In this document: positions 29,202 through 40,794 of the stretch, one piece after another | Numbering within the stretch: the stretch's first letter is position 1 | How the letters are laid out: each line of letters opens with the position of its first letter | Origin: Plazaster borealis | Lineage: Eukaryota; Echinodermata; Asteroidea; Forcipulatida; Labidiasteridae | NCBI GenBank assembly: GCA_021014325.1 | Contig: CM037466.1 | Location: forward strand, 14,844,765 to 14,908,764 | Reading direction: 5' to 3' | Length of the DNA: 64,000 bases | Notes under the pieces: generated by a model | The model's input: the letters and a program-made list of their open reading frames with translations, nothing else | Database searches by the model: none | Told to the model about the DNA's origin: nothing | Position numbers and translations under genes: made by a program

Positions 29202-30162
29202 TTACTTTGAACATCCACAGTTAAACGCAGCCGAATCTTTCCTGACCGAGTCATAATCGCAGCCCACACACGAGACGTGATACCAGCTGTCACAGCTATC
29301 ACATTGTACCTGGAAAACAAAATAATAAAAAATAATCACATTTCCTGATTGATGCTATCAAACACCCAAGGAAACTTTGTCATACTACATGTCCTTCGGA
29401 TGGAACGTATAGCTGTTGGTCCTGTGTGTTGTGTAGATGTAAAGGAATGCTAAGAACGTTATCGTTAAGAGAAGGGGTTCATCCTGGCGTTTCTACTTCC
29501 CTACTTCATTCTTTCTTGTGTGTTTTTCCTTTTCATTTCATTTTGGTATGTTTTCACCAAACAAAAAGTCCAAGGACTAAAGACTATTTAGTTTACAATG
29601 ATGACAATTACTCTAAAATCGAAGAATGGTAAAAGAAAATAATAATAATTGAGAAAAATATATATATAGAGAAGGTGTAAAATGTTATTGCACTTACATA
29701 AAAAAAGGACTAAAATAGCGGACAACCTCAAAATTATAAAAAGTCCAACGAGATTAGATTGAAATATTCTGAAATACAATAAATCAATATTTAGTACGTA
29801 CATGTATGAACAAAGTGTATATTATACAGAACATTAAAAGAACTGTTTTTGTATCCTTCAGTAGTTTGTCATTTTCCGTACCCACTACCCAGTTGTCTTT
29901 ATTGTTTTAAAAACCAATTTTGTGCAAATGTCAGCCAGTCTACAACCCTTCATGATTGCATCACTCACCCATGCAAGCGTGCTGTCTGTTGGCCTGCAGC
30001 AATCGAACGAATCGCACACTTCAAGCTCAACGTCCGGTATCTGGACTTCATTAGGTGGTCCAAGGAGTAGCTTTCCAGAGGGCAAAGTCTTGGTCTTTGA
30101 CGTCCTACGGTGGTGCCTCTTGGTGCATTTCTTCTTGGCTTTTTCCACTGAGGATTGTCCTC
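29202..30162 (-). other. TCF19: TCF19 exons 7-8: basic segment and PHD finger
   Basis: Exon 7 (30162-29969) carries a basic stretch (KKKCTKRHHRRTSKTK) and the first PHD cysteines (VCDSFDCC). It ends at LAW before GTGAGT. Exon 8 (29309-29202) continues VQCDSCDSWYHVSCVGC and ends two residues after the last cysteine pair (NCGCSK, TAA at 29202-29204). The last pair is C-x-C instead of the usual C-x2-C, so the final zinc site may be unusual. Confidence 0.87.
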
Positions 30163-33100
30163 CTAAAAGATTGAATTTATCAGAGAATTTTGAGTAGGGA
30201 GAAACTATGGATAAGCCTCCTGCAGACCAGAGCCATATATTGAGAGAGTTGCGACAACTTGCGATTAGAAGCCATTTTGTGTCCAAAAAACGCATGGGCG
30301 AACACAGGGTGCCAGAATAGTCTGTCCATTTGGTGGTGCTGCATTTGGACCGAAAATGGCATCCAGCAACTACGTGACCGAAGAAAACTGGTCCCTCTTT
30401 GTCGCAAATCTCTCAATACACAGCTCTGCTCCAGATCATTCAACCCCATGGTCTAAACATCCAAGAACGAAATGATTAACAATATTTTGTTTTTGTCTTC
30501 TCATTTTTCCACAGATGTCCCCCTTTTTCATTCATTATTTAATTACTTTTTCTCCCTCGTTCCGTCCTTTGATTTTGTTTTTCGTGTTTCCAACTTCTTG
30601 TGTATAAGATGGCAATGGTAGCATTGTGTGAAATGATTTGAATTGCCCCCTGTTTAAATTAGAAAACAATACAAGTATGTCAACAATTTGAATCTCCAAA
30701 GATCGCCTTTAGGGAACTTATAGAGATTCAAATTTCTGTGGTGTCCAGTTGTGAATGCTGCAGCCAGAGGTGCAGTTGGTACCCGCTGCCACCTTGCTAA
30801 CATGGATGGATTTGATGTTCTTGGTAGAAATACCATGACAGTTTTTTGCTGTTTTCTCAACATGTAGGCACTGTATTCAGCTGAAACTTTCACAGGTGAC
30901 TTTTATTGTATCTTTCTCGATAATATTGACTATAAATAAGCATAACGGTGACAAAAGCTAAACGATAACCCTACCTTTAAATTCAAACTGAAAAATCTTC
31001 AATATGAAAACCCTGTTGTGCAGTCGAAGTGTCCTCATAATATGTTAATTATGAGTTTCACTGTACTACTGATAAAATAATTGTCAGCAAAATGTTGATC
31101 AATTAACACAATCTTTAGTCAAACATACCCGTCTCTTTGTTAGAAACGAAAAAACGCAATAACCAGGGTGGTTTCTCATCTATAAATGTGTTCTAAGGCA
31201 AGTGGTGAACATAACTTAAAATCGTAGAAAAGGTATTTCTTGACAAATGCTCATCTCTTTGCAAAAACAGTGACAATATGTATGAAAGTCTAACCTCTTT
31301 TCTTGCTTTGTAACTCCTCTGAATCCTTCATGGTTCTCTTCTTCTTAGATGACTGAAATGGAGACGTCTTGGGCGGTTTCGTAGATATCGAGTCGCCAAG
31401 GCTACTAGTAACTTTCTCTTGATCCGAAGTCGAGGGCGTAAACCTCATCGGTGATGGAGAGGATGACACAGAAGATGATGATCTGGAGGGATGAACATCT
31501 GATGAGAAAGAGAAATGAGAACCTGCAACATTGAACGATGTAGGATTTTAGTCCTTGTACGCTACAAGGCTTGAGTGTCGTGGCCGAGCGGATAAGAACA
31601 CCGAACTCAAGCTCTGGTGTTTCTGATCAGCAGAGTGTGGGTTCGAATCCCAGTCGTGACACTTGTGTCCGTAAGCAAGACACTTAACCACATGCTTCGT
31701 CCTTCGGATGGGACGTTAAGCCGTAGGTCCCGTGTGTTGTGTAATGCACGTAAAAGAACCCAGTGCACTTATCGTAAAGAGAAGGGGTTCGCCCCGGTGT
31801 ACCTGGTTTGATCATATTGCGCCACAGCACCTTGTAAACCATTACATGGTGCTATGTAAAGGAATAGGTCTCATACTTCAAAAATGTAGCCCCGCATACC
31901 TTGCAGGAAAAACTTACTGTTTGTCTGTTCAAGCGCCTTGAGTACCTTCTTGGTAGATACGTGCGCTATATAAGACTATATTATTATTATTATTATAATT
32001 ATTATTAAGGCTGTTAATTAAATTATTATGTTTACCGAAAGTGACATTTCTTGCTGTCCTCCTGGGTGGAGAGAATCAACAATGGATATCAACACAGTGG
32101 TATAATATCAGTTTTGGGTCCATTATTTGTAAACCAAGCCTACTTTCCTCCTGTCCTCCCGGTAGAAGAGAATCAACTATGGATATAAACACTGGTATTA
32201 TGTCAGCTGGGTTTGAGTGCAATTGCTTGCAAACTAATTCGCCTTATTGGTGGCATTGGCACGGAGTGCTACTCAACCAGCAATTTGTGGATGTATTATT
32301 TGAACACTCGACCTCAATTCCCTACATCTTCCCGAATGGATTCCCTACATCTTCCTGGATGGAGAGAATTAATTATGGACGATGACACAATGGTGCTACG
32401 TCATACAAATTGATTTACCTTGGCATGGAGTGCTACTCGTCCAGCGTGTCTGAGATAAATTCTTGGCTATCTTAGGTGCTATAAAGTTTGTGTTTCCGAA
32501 TCTTTGAGACGAAGTATCCAATTCCTGCTCCGTGGCCGACGAGTCAAAGTCTTCTGCTCTGGCCCTGACAGCTGATGTCAGTTGAAAGAGCTCGTCATCT
32601 ACATTAGAAATTAAATAGAATTAAAAAATTGTCAGCAGTATTTGTATTTGTACTTTTTTTTAAAGAAATTGTCTAATATCACAAGCCCGGACGGCCACTT
32701 CAAGGTGAGGGCTACACTTAACTGATTTGGGCTATCCACCCAAATCAACTGCCACCAGGGGCACGTTGCCACCTACTCCTGGGGCGTAAGTAGGGTTACC
32801 CCCTTCACAGTCTGAAGGATGTAGGCATGGGTATCATCAACTAGGAGCCTGGCTGGTAGAGCAGAATGCAATACCTTCCCACCTTTTTACAAAGCAATTA
32901 TGGTCAAGTGCCTTGCTCAAGGGCACAAGTGTCATGACCAGGATTCGAACCCACACTCTGCTGCTGACAACACCAGAGCTTAGGTCTGGTGAAATAAACC
33001 GTTCAGCCACGACACACCACGAAGCCCCAGAGGCATCCACCAATCAACAGAAGCTGGCAGAAAGGCTGAAAACCATCAGCTCTGGAGAAGTTTCATTACG

Positions 33101-36100
33101 CAGCAGCCATCTCTAGGCATAACCTGAAAAAAACGACCTACTACTACTTATGTCTTACTCCCAGAGACTTATGCCTTGGCATAAATCAGGCACTTGCCAC
33201 TGCTTCATAAATTCCAACAATTTAAATCAGAGAGAAGCTATTATTACCTAAATTACTTGCAGTACGTTTGTCTTCTTCGCAGATTCCTGAACCATGTTTG
33301 TCCTTGCTCTCTGGACTTCTGATTTCTTTGTTGCTGATGTCATCTCCAGGAGCTTTGTCTTCCCTTAATGTTGAGCTTTCTGGAGTTGTCGAGAAATGTT
33401 TCGAGGCAAGATTTCCCGGCAGAGTGTTTAACGAAGAGTTCTTATCTACAACACAAGGCATTTCTGATGAAACAGGAAGGCCCGATGTTGATTGCAATTG
33501 AAACTCTGTCGATTGTTTACTTTTCGTCGACGGTGTTTGGTCATCCTGAGGAGTCGGGCTTGCGAAACTTGTCGGCGTTCCAAAGTTGGTGGGAGTCAAC
33601 GAATCTGAAGACTCCAATTTGCTGTCTGGCTGAAGGGATGGGATACGTCTCGGAGTAGAACATCTTGGAATTTTATTTTCAGAATTTGACTTCTGGACAA
33701 CTGCAATGTCACTCAGTACCGCTGTGTCATGACCAAGAGGAGACAAGTATTGGTCTCTTGATAGAGAATTAGTTGTCGCTATTGTATTGCGCGAGATGAA
33801 AATTGGCGGCACTTTGAGTTCGTCAGTTGGTAGGGCATTCTCCGAGTGGACTTTTTCAAACTGCAAATAATAACAATATGAAAAATATAACAACTAGTTC
33901 TTACAGCGCATTTTACAATAACATATCAATGCCCTTTACATAAGTGCCCTGGTCATTGGGCCAATAACATTCCTGTAATTTTTCTCAGCTCCCTGAGGAG
34001 CAATAACAATAAGCATCCTCATTCCAAGTTTTAACTTTGTTTCAATGATAATTTGAACAAATTATTTGTTTTATACAAAAATTGAAAATTTATTTATAAC
34101 AACTTGCTATTGGGTTTGTTATTTTCTAGAATTTGTTATGAATATAATTTAAAAAGAATATTTGATTTCAATGAAAATTTTAGTCTTTGTTCAAGTTTTT
34201 TTCTCATTTTTTCTCGTTTTCGATATGCGCGAGATATGCACAGAAGAAAAAAAGTTTCTGTCAAGAAGACTCCTCTCTAGCTGGCACACAAAACTATTTA
34301 GATAAAATATAACAAAAATTATATTATTTGATTGTTATGTTTCTAAATTACTTACCACAAATCTGAATTCTGAGTATATCTGCCGGCTGAGCATGCCAGG
34401 CTTAAGCTTGACACCAGACGTGTGTCCAAACGTCAACGTATCCCCTTCTTTGATTCCAACTTTACCTGCAATCTAGACAATAAACTTTTTTTTTTTATAT
34501 AAATTAAATAACAAAATGAATCCCAGACAAAGATCTGTCCTTAACAACCTCATCATCATCAAGCTGAGTGAACACAGCGTTTCTGACACTGGCTCTCCAC
34601 TGGTCTCTTCATTCCATGATTGCTGGTAGGTCATGGTTTAACAACCTAAAACTATATTATTTTTTCCTTTTACGCCCCCTCCCCCCCTAAAAAGAGCTCT
34701 AGAATGGGTTTGAAACCCAGCCAAGTATGTCTGTGTATTTTTTCACAGGACTCGGGGGGATGTACTGAGTAAACAGTGCTTAACAGTAAACCACATCGAC
34801 AGTGTATGGGTAAAACATAGTAAACAAATAATATTCTTCATCCCGATGCAAATTGAACATCTATTAAAACCATCACTACTTGCATAAATACTATTTTTTT
34901 TATTATTCTAAACACTTATAATCTAAGACTCAACACCAAATTGGAGCAAAGAAATCCAGCTCCTAAATTTTTTCTTTAGAAGCTAAGTGTTTTCCTCCAT
35001 CATCAATATTTCCTCCAAAATCAATATGTCCAGTGAAAAAGGTTTCTTCCTTACAATATGACAAAAAATAGACAGTGTCCGAATAAAGTAACTTTGGCTA
35101 CGGCTAAGGCTATTATGTTGGCTGTAGCAACAACATAAAAGAATATGCCTTTGCAGCAATCCAGCCATAGCCACAACTTAAGCCGTCAATTCCGATTCCT
35201 AAGGCTGTGTCCGAATTGACGGCTACAGCTATGGCTACGGCTGGATTGCGGCGTCATTATGCGCTGAAGCATAGTACGTCCTTAGCAACAGTCCTAGCCG
35301 TTCCTGCCGTCGCCAATTCGGATATGGCCTCAGACTGGATGGAGAAATTAGTCAGGCTCCTTTTTTGTATCAAGCTACATGTACCAATCATCAATAGTAA
35401 TGGATACAGGAAACGTGACGAAAATGGCCGCTGCGTGCATACTGTACCTTGATGTCATTAAGGAAGGTTCCATTTGTACTCTTGTCTTGTACATATACCA
35501 TCTCTCTATTGCTGTGATGTTCGATCGTTACGATGGCATGTTGTCTTGAGATGAGTTGCTTGTGGACAGACGAGTTCAGGTAGATATCTACCATGGCGAT
35601 GTGACGACCAATCGTAATCTTCTGTTTATTTAGTCTGTTTGTGAAAAATATGTATGATTAGGATAAGAGACATTTTTTCATCCATGGCGTTACTGTATGA
35701 CCCAAATTAGCAACAGCTTGTTTACTTAGACGCGATTATATTTAGGGTCTTAATAAGTATGCGGAAGAAAGACGGTGATTCTACATTTGGGCCCCCATCA
35801 TACCGAAATGTGCGGAGTCGGAGGCCTTCGGAGGAGCAGGCTGATGGGGGCCGGGGGCGCTCCGACACCCATGAAGCAGCTCTGCAGACAAGTCCACAAT
35901 AAGACCGAGCGTGTCAGGGCGGTTATTATCTCGTTTGAACGACTTAATATATCGTTTGAACAACTTCATTATCTCGTTCGAGGACCTTATTATCTCATTC
36001 GAATGACTTAATTTTAAATTTTTTTAAATTCAACTTGGCAGCAATGCGCTTCTGTAATTAACTCGTTCGAACGACTTATTATCTTGTTCGAACGACTTAA

Positions 36101-36640
36101 AAATCTCGTTCGAACAACTTAATGTTTAATTTTTTAAATTCAACTTGGCAGCAATGCGCTTCCGTACATACTAGACCCAGTACTAGTTTTTTCGAAATTT
36201 TTACATCAGCGGTCGTCGCGATATTTCAATGCACAGAACAACATTTAAGGTAAAAATGTTAATGATATAATGGCACTTTTGACAGACACGGTCAGCGAAA
36301 ATTTGTCCAGTCGGTAAAATAGCGTTTTTTTCAAAATTATTTAAATTTAAAACATTTCCGCAACATTTCATTTTTTATGTTTTTACCAGATCGGTAGAGG
36401 GTTGTTGGCTATCGATTAAGCGTATGAAAGGCGTCTATCGATGAGGTTTTGACAATGAAAAAAGTGAATTTTCTGCTACCACGGTATTAGGAGACCCACG
36501 GTAATAGGAGGCTTGACTACGTACTGCTACTACTTGCATACTCACAGAAATACATCATCGATTCCTTTGCATGTTGCTGCTGCTCCAATTCTCCTCAGCT
36601 GGTAAAGGCAATTTTCAGTCGACTCGCCGGAATCGTCCAT
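29202..36640 (-). CDS. TCF19: TCF19-like protein, FHA plus PHD finger (complete, spliced)
   Basis: Exons in transcript order: 36640-36546, 35634-35448, 34472-34356, 33860-33248, 32598-32419, 31522-31295, 30162-29969 and 29309-29202. All have GT-AG borders and compatible phases, and they sum to 1722 nt (573 residues). The N-terminus is an FHA domain (residues about 12-133), the middle is Ser/Pro/Thr-rich and disordered, and the C-terminus is an atypical PHD finger. The FHA-linker-PHD order, the YQLRRIG start and the LAWVQCDSCDSWYHVSCVGC core identify TCF19, a chromatin reader tied to cell-cycle genes in mammals. Human TCF19 is about 345 residues, so the linker here is much longer. An in-frame ATG at 36655 would add five residues. 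CEP104 lies tail-to-tail with it. Confidence 0.88.
31574..32008 (+). mobile_element. tRNA-headed SINE, full length, in TCF19 exon 5-6 intron
   Basis: This is the best forward copy: head GTGTCGTGGCCGAGCGG with B box GGTTCGAATCC, body with AGAACCCAGTGCAC, 3' end GTGCGCTATATAAGAC and an ATT-repeat tail. About 430 bp, non-coding. Confidence 0.85.
32680..33017 (-). mobile_element. SINE of the second body type, inverted
   Basis: Head on the - strand: GTGTCGTGGCTGAACGG with B box GGTTCGAATCC. The body ends near GGACGGCCACTTCAAGG, as in the 13939 copy. It is in the TCF19 exon 4-5 intron. Confidence 0.7.
34356..36640 (-). other. TCF19: TCF19 exons 1-3: FHA domain
   Basis: Exons 36640-36546, 35634-35448 and 34472-34356 encode the forkhead-associated domain. 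The phosphothreonine-pocket signatures are visible: ITIGRH (Gly41-Arg42), LISRQHAIV and STNGTFLND, then EGDTLTFGH. The acceptor of exon 3 is CTAG ending at 34473, which puts IAGKVGIKEGDTLTFG in frame. As I recall the human sequence, these pocket positions are degenerate there (SGIH, SQGT), while this copy keeps the canonical residues. Confidence 0.87.
35078..35328. mobile_element. Two adjacent TGTCCGAATTGAC fold-backs
   Basis: Two neighbouring copies (35078-35203 and 35205-35328) have GTGTCCGAAT at the left and inverted AATTCC/AATTCGGA at the right, with GGCTA/TAGCC pairs inside. They lie in TCF19 intron 2. Confidence 0.6.
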
Positions 36641-37095
36641 GTTTGACAAGACCATGGAGGTGGAATTAAGACCGACTGCTCTTTTTATTCTTTCTGTGGG
36701 AATTCCCTTTCGATGAGACCACCGTCGTAAACAAATCAATTTTGGGCCCAGCCGGCCCCCAAAAAATTGTTACCCTTGCGCCAAGTACATTTTGTTCGTT
36801 AACGACCGTCAATGTTTTCCTGACTGCAACCGTGTGATGGCGTGTGTAAACCAAATTCGTGTTGAAGGGGGGGGGGGGATGGGGTGGTGGCTATTGAATG
36901 GCACTACAAAAGCGTTAAAGGGATACTGAGAAAAACAAAGAGTGACATATAAGTCCTAATTATGACTTATGCCAATAAAGTCATAATTTTGACTTCTGCC
37001 AAATTAATTCATAATTATGACTTACTTAGTAAGTCATAATTATGACTTGATCTAAAATTCATAATTATGAGATATAACTGATAACGCTTCCGTAC
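35920..37095. repeat. Palindrome-rich region (TCGTTCGAACGA and CATAATTATG)
   Basis: 35925-36120 repeats CTCGTTCGAACGACTTA-like units, each a near-palindrome. 36945-37080 repeats GTCATAATTATGACTT-like units. The phrase GCTTCCGTAC occurs next to both clusters (about 36160 and 37085), so they may be parts of one element family. TCF19 exon 1 lies between them. Confidence 0.55.
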
Positions 37096-38014
37096 AGCCC
37101 AAAATCCCAACACCCCCCCCCCCAAAAAAACCCCAAAAAACAAAACAACCTAAACAAAACAACAACAAAACACACAAGCATTATACTAGGGCTTTATTCG
37201 GTTCATTATTCTTCATAAAATCAACTGGGGCAAACTAATTATTTTAAAACAGTCTTTCTAAAGTTATTTTTGAAAAAAATGTGCGTGGTTGTGTTGTAAT
37301 TAATTTTAAGCCATCAAGAAATATAGACTCTGCCTGTCAAAACGTGAGCAATTATTAAAACAAATTGTTGCACTGTAGTGTTTGGTAAATAATTGGTTGG
37401 TGAGCAGTTTGCAACAGCTTGTTCTATTTTCTAAAATTATTTTAGCTAAGCAGTTTTGAGTCCCAAGTTATTTGAAGCATGTGCCTGATTTAATCAATAC
37501 ATCAAAACTTTTAAACCAAACCACCACAAATTAAAGAAGTTAGATGGAGCTTACAAATATTTGCCTAGAATGGGTAGACGTGAGTACTCTTAGTGACGGT
37601 CGTTCGCGGTTTTTGTATCGCAGTTTGGTACTAGCTTTCAGTCTCCGGTCTCGATTCATCAATGAATTGACGACACGCGTACAACGTATGGCCCAATTAT
37701 TGCAAATATCAAGAGAGGGCGATGTCCAGAAATAAACCCTTTATACCTTGCAGCCCCTCCCAACACCACGCCCCTTTTTACTTCTCTGGTCCTTTCTCTA
37801 TGTTTATACAAAGGCCAAAACAAGAACCCAAACCAAGACAAATTACTTAGTTGCAGTTGTGTGTAGTTATTCTATTTAATAATGTACCATGATATGAGTA
37901 TACAATTTACAAATAAATAACAATAAAGTCCTATATTCATGTACGGCTTCAAAAGGCAATCAATTATTTAATTTTAAAGAAAGGTCAAAAGGGTGGGTGT
38001 GGAGGGTTCAATGT

Positions 38015-38388
38015 TTAAAGGCATCGTACACGTTTGGAAATTGTCAAAGACCAGTGTTCTCACTTGGTGTATCCCAACATATGCATAAAATAACAAGCCT
38101 GTGAAAATTTGGGCTCAATTGGTCATCGAAGTTGCAAGAAAATGATGAAAGAAAAAACACCCTTGTTGTACAAATGTGTGTGCTTTCAGATAGGAATAAA
38201 AACTTCTTGCAAGAAGTTTTTATTATTTTAGTGAGAAAATACCTCTTTCTCAAAAACTACGTTACTTCAGAGGGAGTCGTTTCTTACAATGTTTTATACT
38301 ATCAACAGCTCTCTGTTACTCGTTACCAAGTCAGTTTTTATGCTAATATATATTTTGAGTAATTACCAAATATGTACAGTGCCTTTAA
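38015..38388 (-). mobile_element. TTAA fold-back element, family 1, copy 4 (inverted)
   Basis: TTAA at 38015-38018 and 38385-38388; same ends as copy 1 but in opposite orientation (the CAAAGACC side is at the left). It contains a small palindrome ACTTCTTGCAAGAAGT. Confidence 0.85.
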
Positions 38389-38615
38389 TTGAAAATTCAA
38401 CATTTCGTCTCATTTTGATCTTTACTACTTTACTGTTAAGAACAAAAAATTCAAGTGTTTTTCTTAGTTATTCCCCCCAAAACCTCAAATAAATATCAAT
38501 TTTAACCCATTAATCTACAATTCTAAATGCACAAAGTTATTTAACACTGTCAACGACACCAATAAGTTTTACAACAATTTGTGCTTTACATGTATGTTCA
38601 CCCAAATCCTCTTCA

Positions 38616-38984
38616 TGAAATTGTCCTATTTGGAGGTTTGAGGATTGTAGGCCCAAATAACAAGTGCTTATCACTGGGCCAGGCACACCAATCTTATCCA
38701 AGTCCAAACATTTTGGTGTTGAGTGACCATAGAGTGGAGGATAGTGGAGGATTGAGGACTGAAGGCCAAAATAACCATTTTTTTTTTCACTGGGCCAGGC
38801 ATACCAATCTTATCCAAGTCCAAACATTTTGGTGTTGAGTGACTATAGAGTGGAGGGTAGTGGAGGATTGAGGACTGTAGGCCAAAATAACCATTTTTTT
38901 TTTTCACTGGGCCAGGCATACCAATCTTTAGTCTAAATCCAAACATGTGTTGAGTGACCATAGAGTGGAGGGTAGTGGAGGTTA
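38616..38984 (+). repeat. 118-bp tandem array, about three copies
   Basis: ACTGGGCCAGGCA followed by CCAATCTTATCCAAGTCC and GTGTTGAGTGACCATAGAG recurs at about 118-bp spacing. It lies just 3' of the zinc-finger gene and could be in its 3' UTR. Confidence 0.8.
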
Positions 38985-39083
38985 CCTGTGGATCAATTGG
39001 GCCTAGGGAGTAAGGATCAGTTAAGCTTAGGGTCGGTCAGTGATGGGAAACATTCATCAATAAGTTTCAAAATAATGAATTAT

Positions 39084-40043
39084 TTATGGTTCTGCAGTAG
39101 GTTGAGTACTGCCTTGGCATCTTGGCAAGGTCCGCCTCTTCCCATGTTCAGTAAGATGACTCGCTCTAGCAAACCCTCTCCCGCATACGTGACATACAAA
39201 TGGTTTCAGCCCGCTGTGTAGAATCTCATGGCGTTTTAAATCCCCACTCCCAGCAAAAGCCTTCCCGCAGAGATTGCACACGAACGGCTTCTCTCCTGTG
39301 TGGACTCTCTGATGAACTTTAAGATTGTGGCTCTGTGAGAAGGTCTTGTTGCACACGTCGCAGGTGAAGGGTTTTTCGCCTGTATGGGTGCGTTCATGGG
39401 GGGCTAGATTACCGCTGCAGGTGAACGATTTACCGCAGTATCTACAGGCATACGGCTTTTCCCCGGTGTGACTTCTGAGGTGTGTCGTTAGATGAACACT
39501 TAGTGAGAAGGCCTTTCCACAGTCACTGCAGATGTAGGGTTTTTCACCGGTGTGAGAACGTTGATGTTTCATTAAGTCACTCCTGCTTAGAAATTTCATT
39601 TCGCAGTAGTGGCAGGCGTACGGCTTAAAACCAGTGTGAGTTCGTTCGTGTTGTTTGAAACTGAACTGCTGTCTGAAAGTGTCTCCACAGAAGTCGCAAA
39701 CGTAAGGCCTCTCGCCGGTGTGGATGCGTTCGTGTTGCTGTAGGTGGCTGTTACGGGTGAACGTCTGACCACAGAACTTGCAAGTGAAGGGCCTGTGTCC
39801 GGAATGAATCTGCTTGTGTCTGCGGAGGTAGCTGATTTTTGTGAAGCGTTTTTCACAGAGCTCACAGGCGTAGGGGCGTTCAGTATTGAGGTTGTCATGA
39901 GAACCGATCATCATTTCGTGCTTGCTTTTGTGGGCTATGCAGGATGGTTTGGAACGAGCATGTGATTGTTTACAAGCAATTCCTCCATAGGCTGGCACAG
40001 CACAGATTGAAATGTCATCACCTGTCAAAAAAGAAACATTCAA
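39084..40043 (-). CDS. C2H2 zinc-finger protein, nine fingers
   Basis: The open frame holds nine Kruppel-type fingers in tandem, with linkers of HTGEKPY type (variants HSGHRPF, HTGERPY, HTGFKPY, HSGLKPF). It probably binds DNA in the nucleus, but I cannot name an ortholog. Fingers start at about residue 58. Finger 9 ends HLTEHGKRR, so the fourth zinc ligand is missing. A TTTTTTGACAG acceptor ends at 40022, so the exon may start at 40021 and the ATG at 40043 would then be intronic. In that case the start would be an internal Met (MMIGSHDN), or lie in an upstream exon. The stop is TAA at 39084-39086. The gene points away from NPHP4 exon 1a. Confidence 0.85.
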   Translation of the reverse strand: MNVSFLTGDDISICAVPAYGGIACKQSHARSKPSCIAHKSKHEMMIGSHDNLNTERPYACELCEKRFTKISYLRRHKQIHSGHRPFTCKFCGQTFTRNSHLQQHERIHTGERPYVCDFCGDTFRQQFSFKQHERTHTGFKPYACHYCEMKFLSRSDLMKHQRSHTGEKPYICSDCGKAFSLSVHLTTHLRSHTGEKPYACRYCGKSFTCSGNLAPHERTHTGEKPFTCDVCNKTFSQSHNLKVHQRVHTGEKPFVCNLCGKAFAGSGDLKRHEILHSGLKPFVCHVCGRGFARASHLTEHGKRRTLPRCQGSTQPTAEP

Positions 40044-40617
40044 TTTGTTTTAGAGATTTACAAAATAAATACATTTTACAATCATAGACATCTAGTTTCC
40101 TTCTTCCATGGTGTAACATGTCAATTGACTAAAGGGTGACACTTGCTACACTAAACAGAACATTGTTTGTTGATTGTTCATGACGTTGCTCCATGAGTCC
40201 AAGTCCAACTCGACCTTGTTTTAATCATTTCAGAAAGTTGGTAAATCATTCAGTCAGGATTTGTATTGAAATGTCGAAGGATCAGTACCTCAGTTCATGA
40301 GTTACAAACACAGTTAAGTAGAAGTATAAAGGCGCAAATGTCAAGAAGTAGAAACTTTTAAGTACTTTTTTAGTTTACATCCTGTCTGCAGCCGGCCCAC
40401 AGCTGCAAATTTATACACAGCTGTCAAAGAGAGCAGAAAACCCGAAACCCTGACTACAACTTGTTTTGGCAAGAATCCTGCGCATGTGATGTGAACACAT
40501 GACAAAGAAACTCAGCATTTGTTTGTGTGTACTATGACTGCACATGATGTGAAGTGTCTACCATGTAAACTCAAAAAGCGGGCTATCTCATGAACTAGGT
40601 ACCAGACTGACGCTAAA

Positions 40618-40794
40618 ATGGCCGCCAGCAGTGGCAACGGACGTGAACGGACGACGCCAAAATCGTGGAAAAATATATTTGCAGTTTGTAACAATATACA
40701 GCCTTTTGCGGGTGAAAGGAGTGATGAAGTCGCTAGTAATCCTTCCAAGTCATATTGCCTGAGTGTTCAAGTTGTTGAAGGCTTAACCGAATCG
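40618..40794 (+). other. NPHP4: NPHP4 alternative first coding exon 1a
   Basis: This ATG follows an in-frame TGA at 40591 and sits in AAAATGGCCGCC, a YY1-like promoter/start context. It encodes 59 residues containing SWKNIF and [15 protein letters not shown], which line up with the human start region (DWHRIF ... AFQCVLKWLDGP). It ends at a strong donor (TCG/gtaagt, phase 0), compatible with exon 2 at 49500. The intron to exon 2 would be 8.7 kb. Confidence 0.75.

Larger units (their letters stand above)
31295..33860 (-). other. TCF19: TCF19 exons 4-6: Ser/Pro/Thr-rich linker
   Basis: Exon 4 (33860-33248, 613 nt) is long and low in hydrophobic residues, rich in Ser, Thr, Pro and Asp (for example SFASPTPQDDQTPSTKSK). 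Exon 5 (32598-32419) starts DDELFQLTSAVRARAEDFD. Exon 6 (31522-31295) is Ser-rich and ends with a basic cluster SKKKRTMKDS that may act in nuclear localisation. Exons 4 to 7 join in phase 1. Human TCF19 has a shorter linker, so the boundaries rest on splice sites and open frames, not on similarity. Confidence 0.75.
36660..39083. other. Region between TCF19 and the zinc-finger gene
   Basis: I see no coding exon. It holds the TCF19 upstream region, homopolymer runs, a palindromic AT cluster, one TTAA element, and a 118-bp tandem array next to the zinc-finger 3' end. Confidence 0.5.

Noticed and set aside
33222..36640. Nibrin (NBN) as identity of the FHA gene
   Set aside because: The FHA domain is followed by a Ser/Pro-rich linker and a PHD finger; no BRCT repeats are seen, and the LAWVQCDSCD core matches TCF19.
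39596..39965. Open frames on other strands within the zinc-finger exon
   Set aside because: They are shadows created by the repetitive finger coding sequence.
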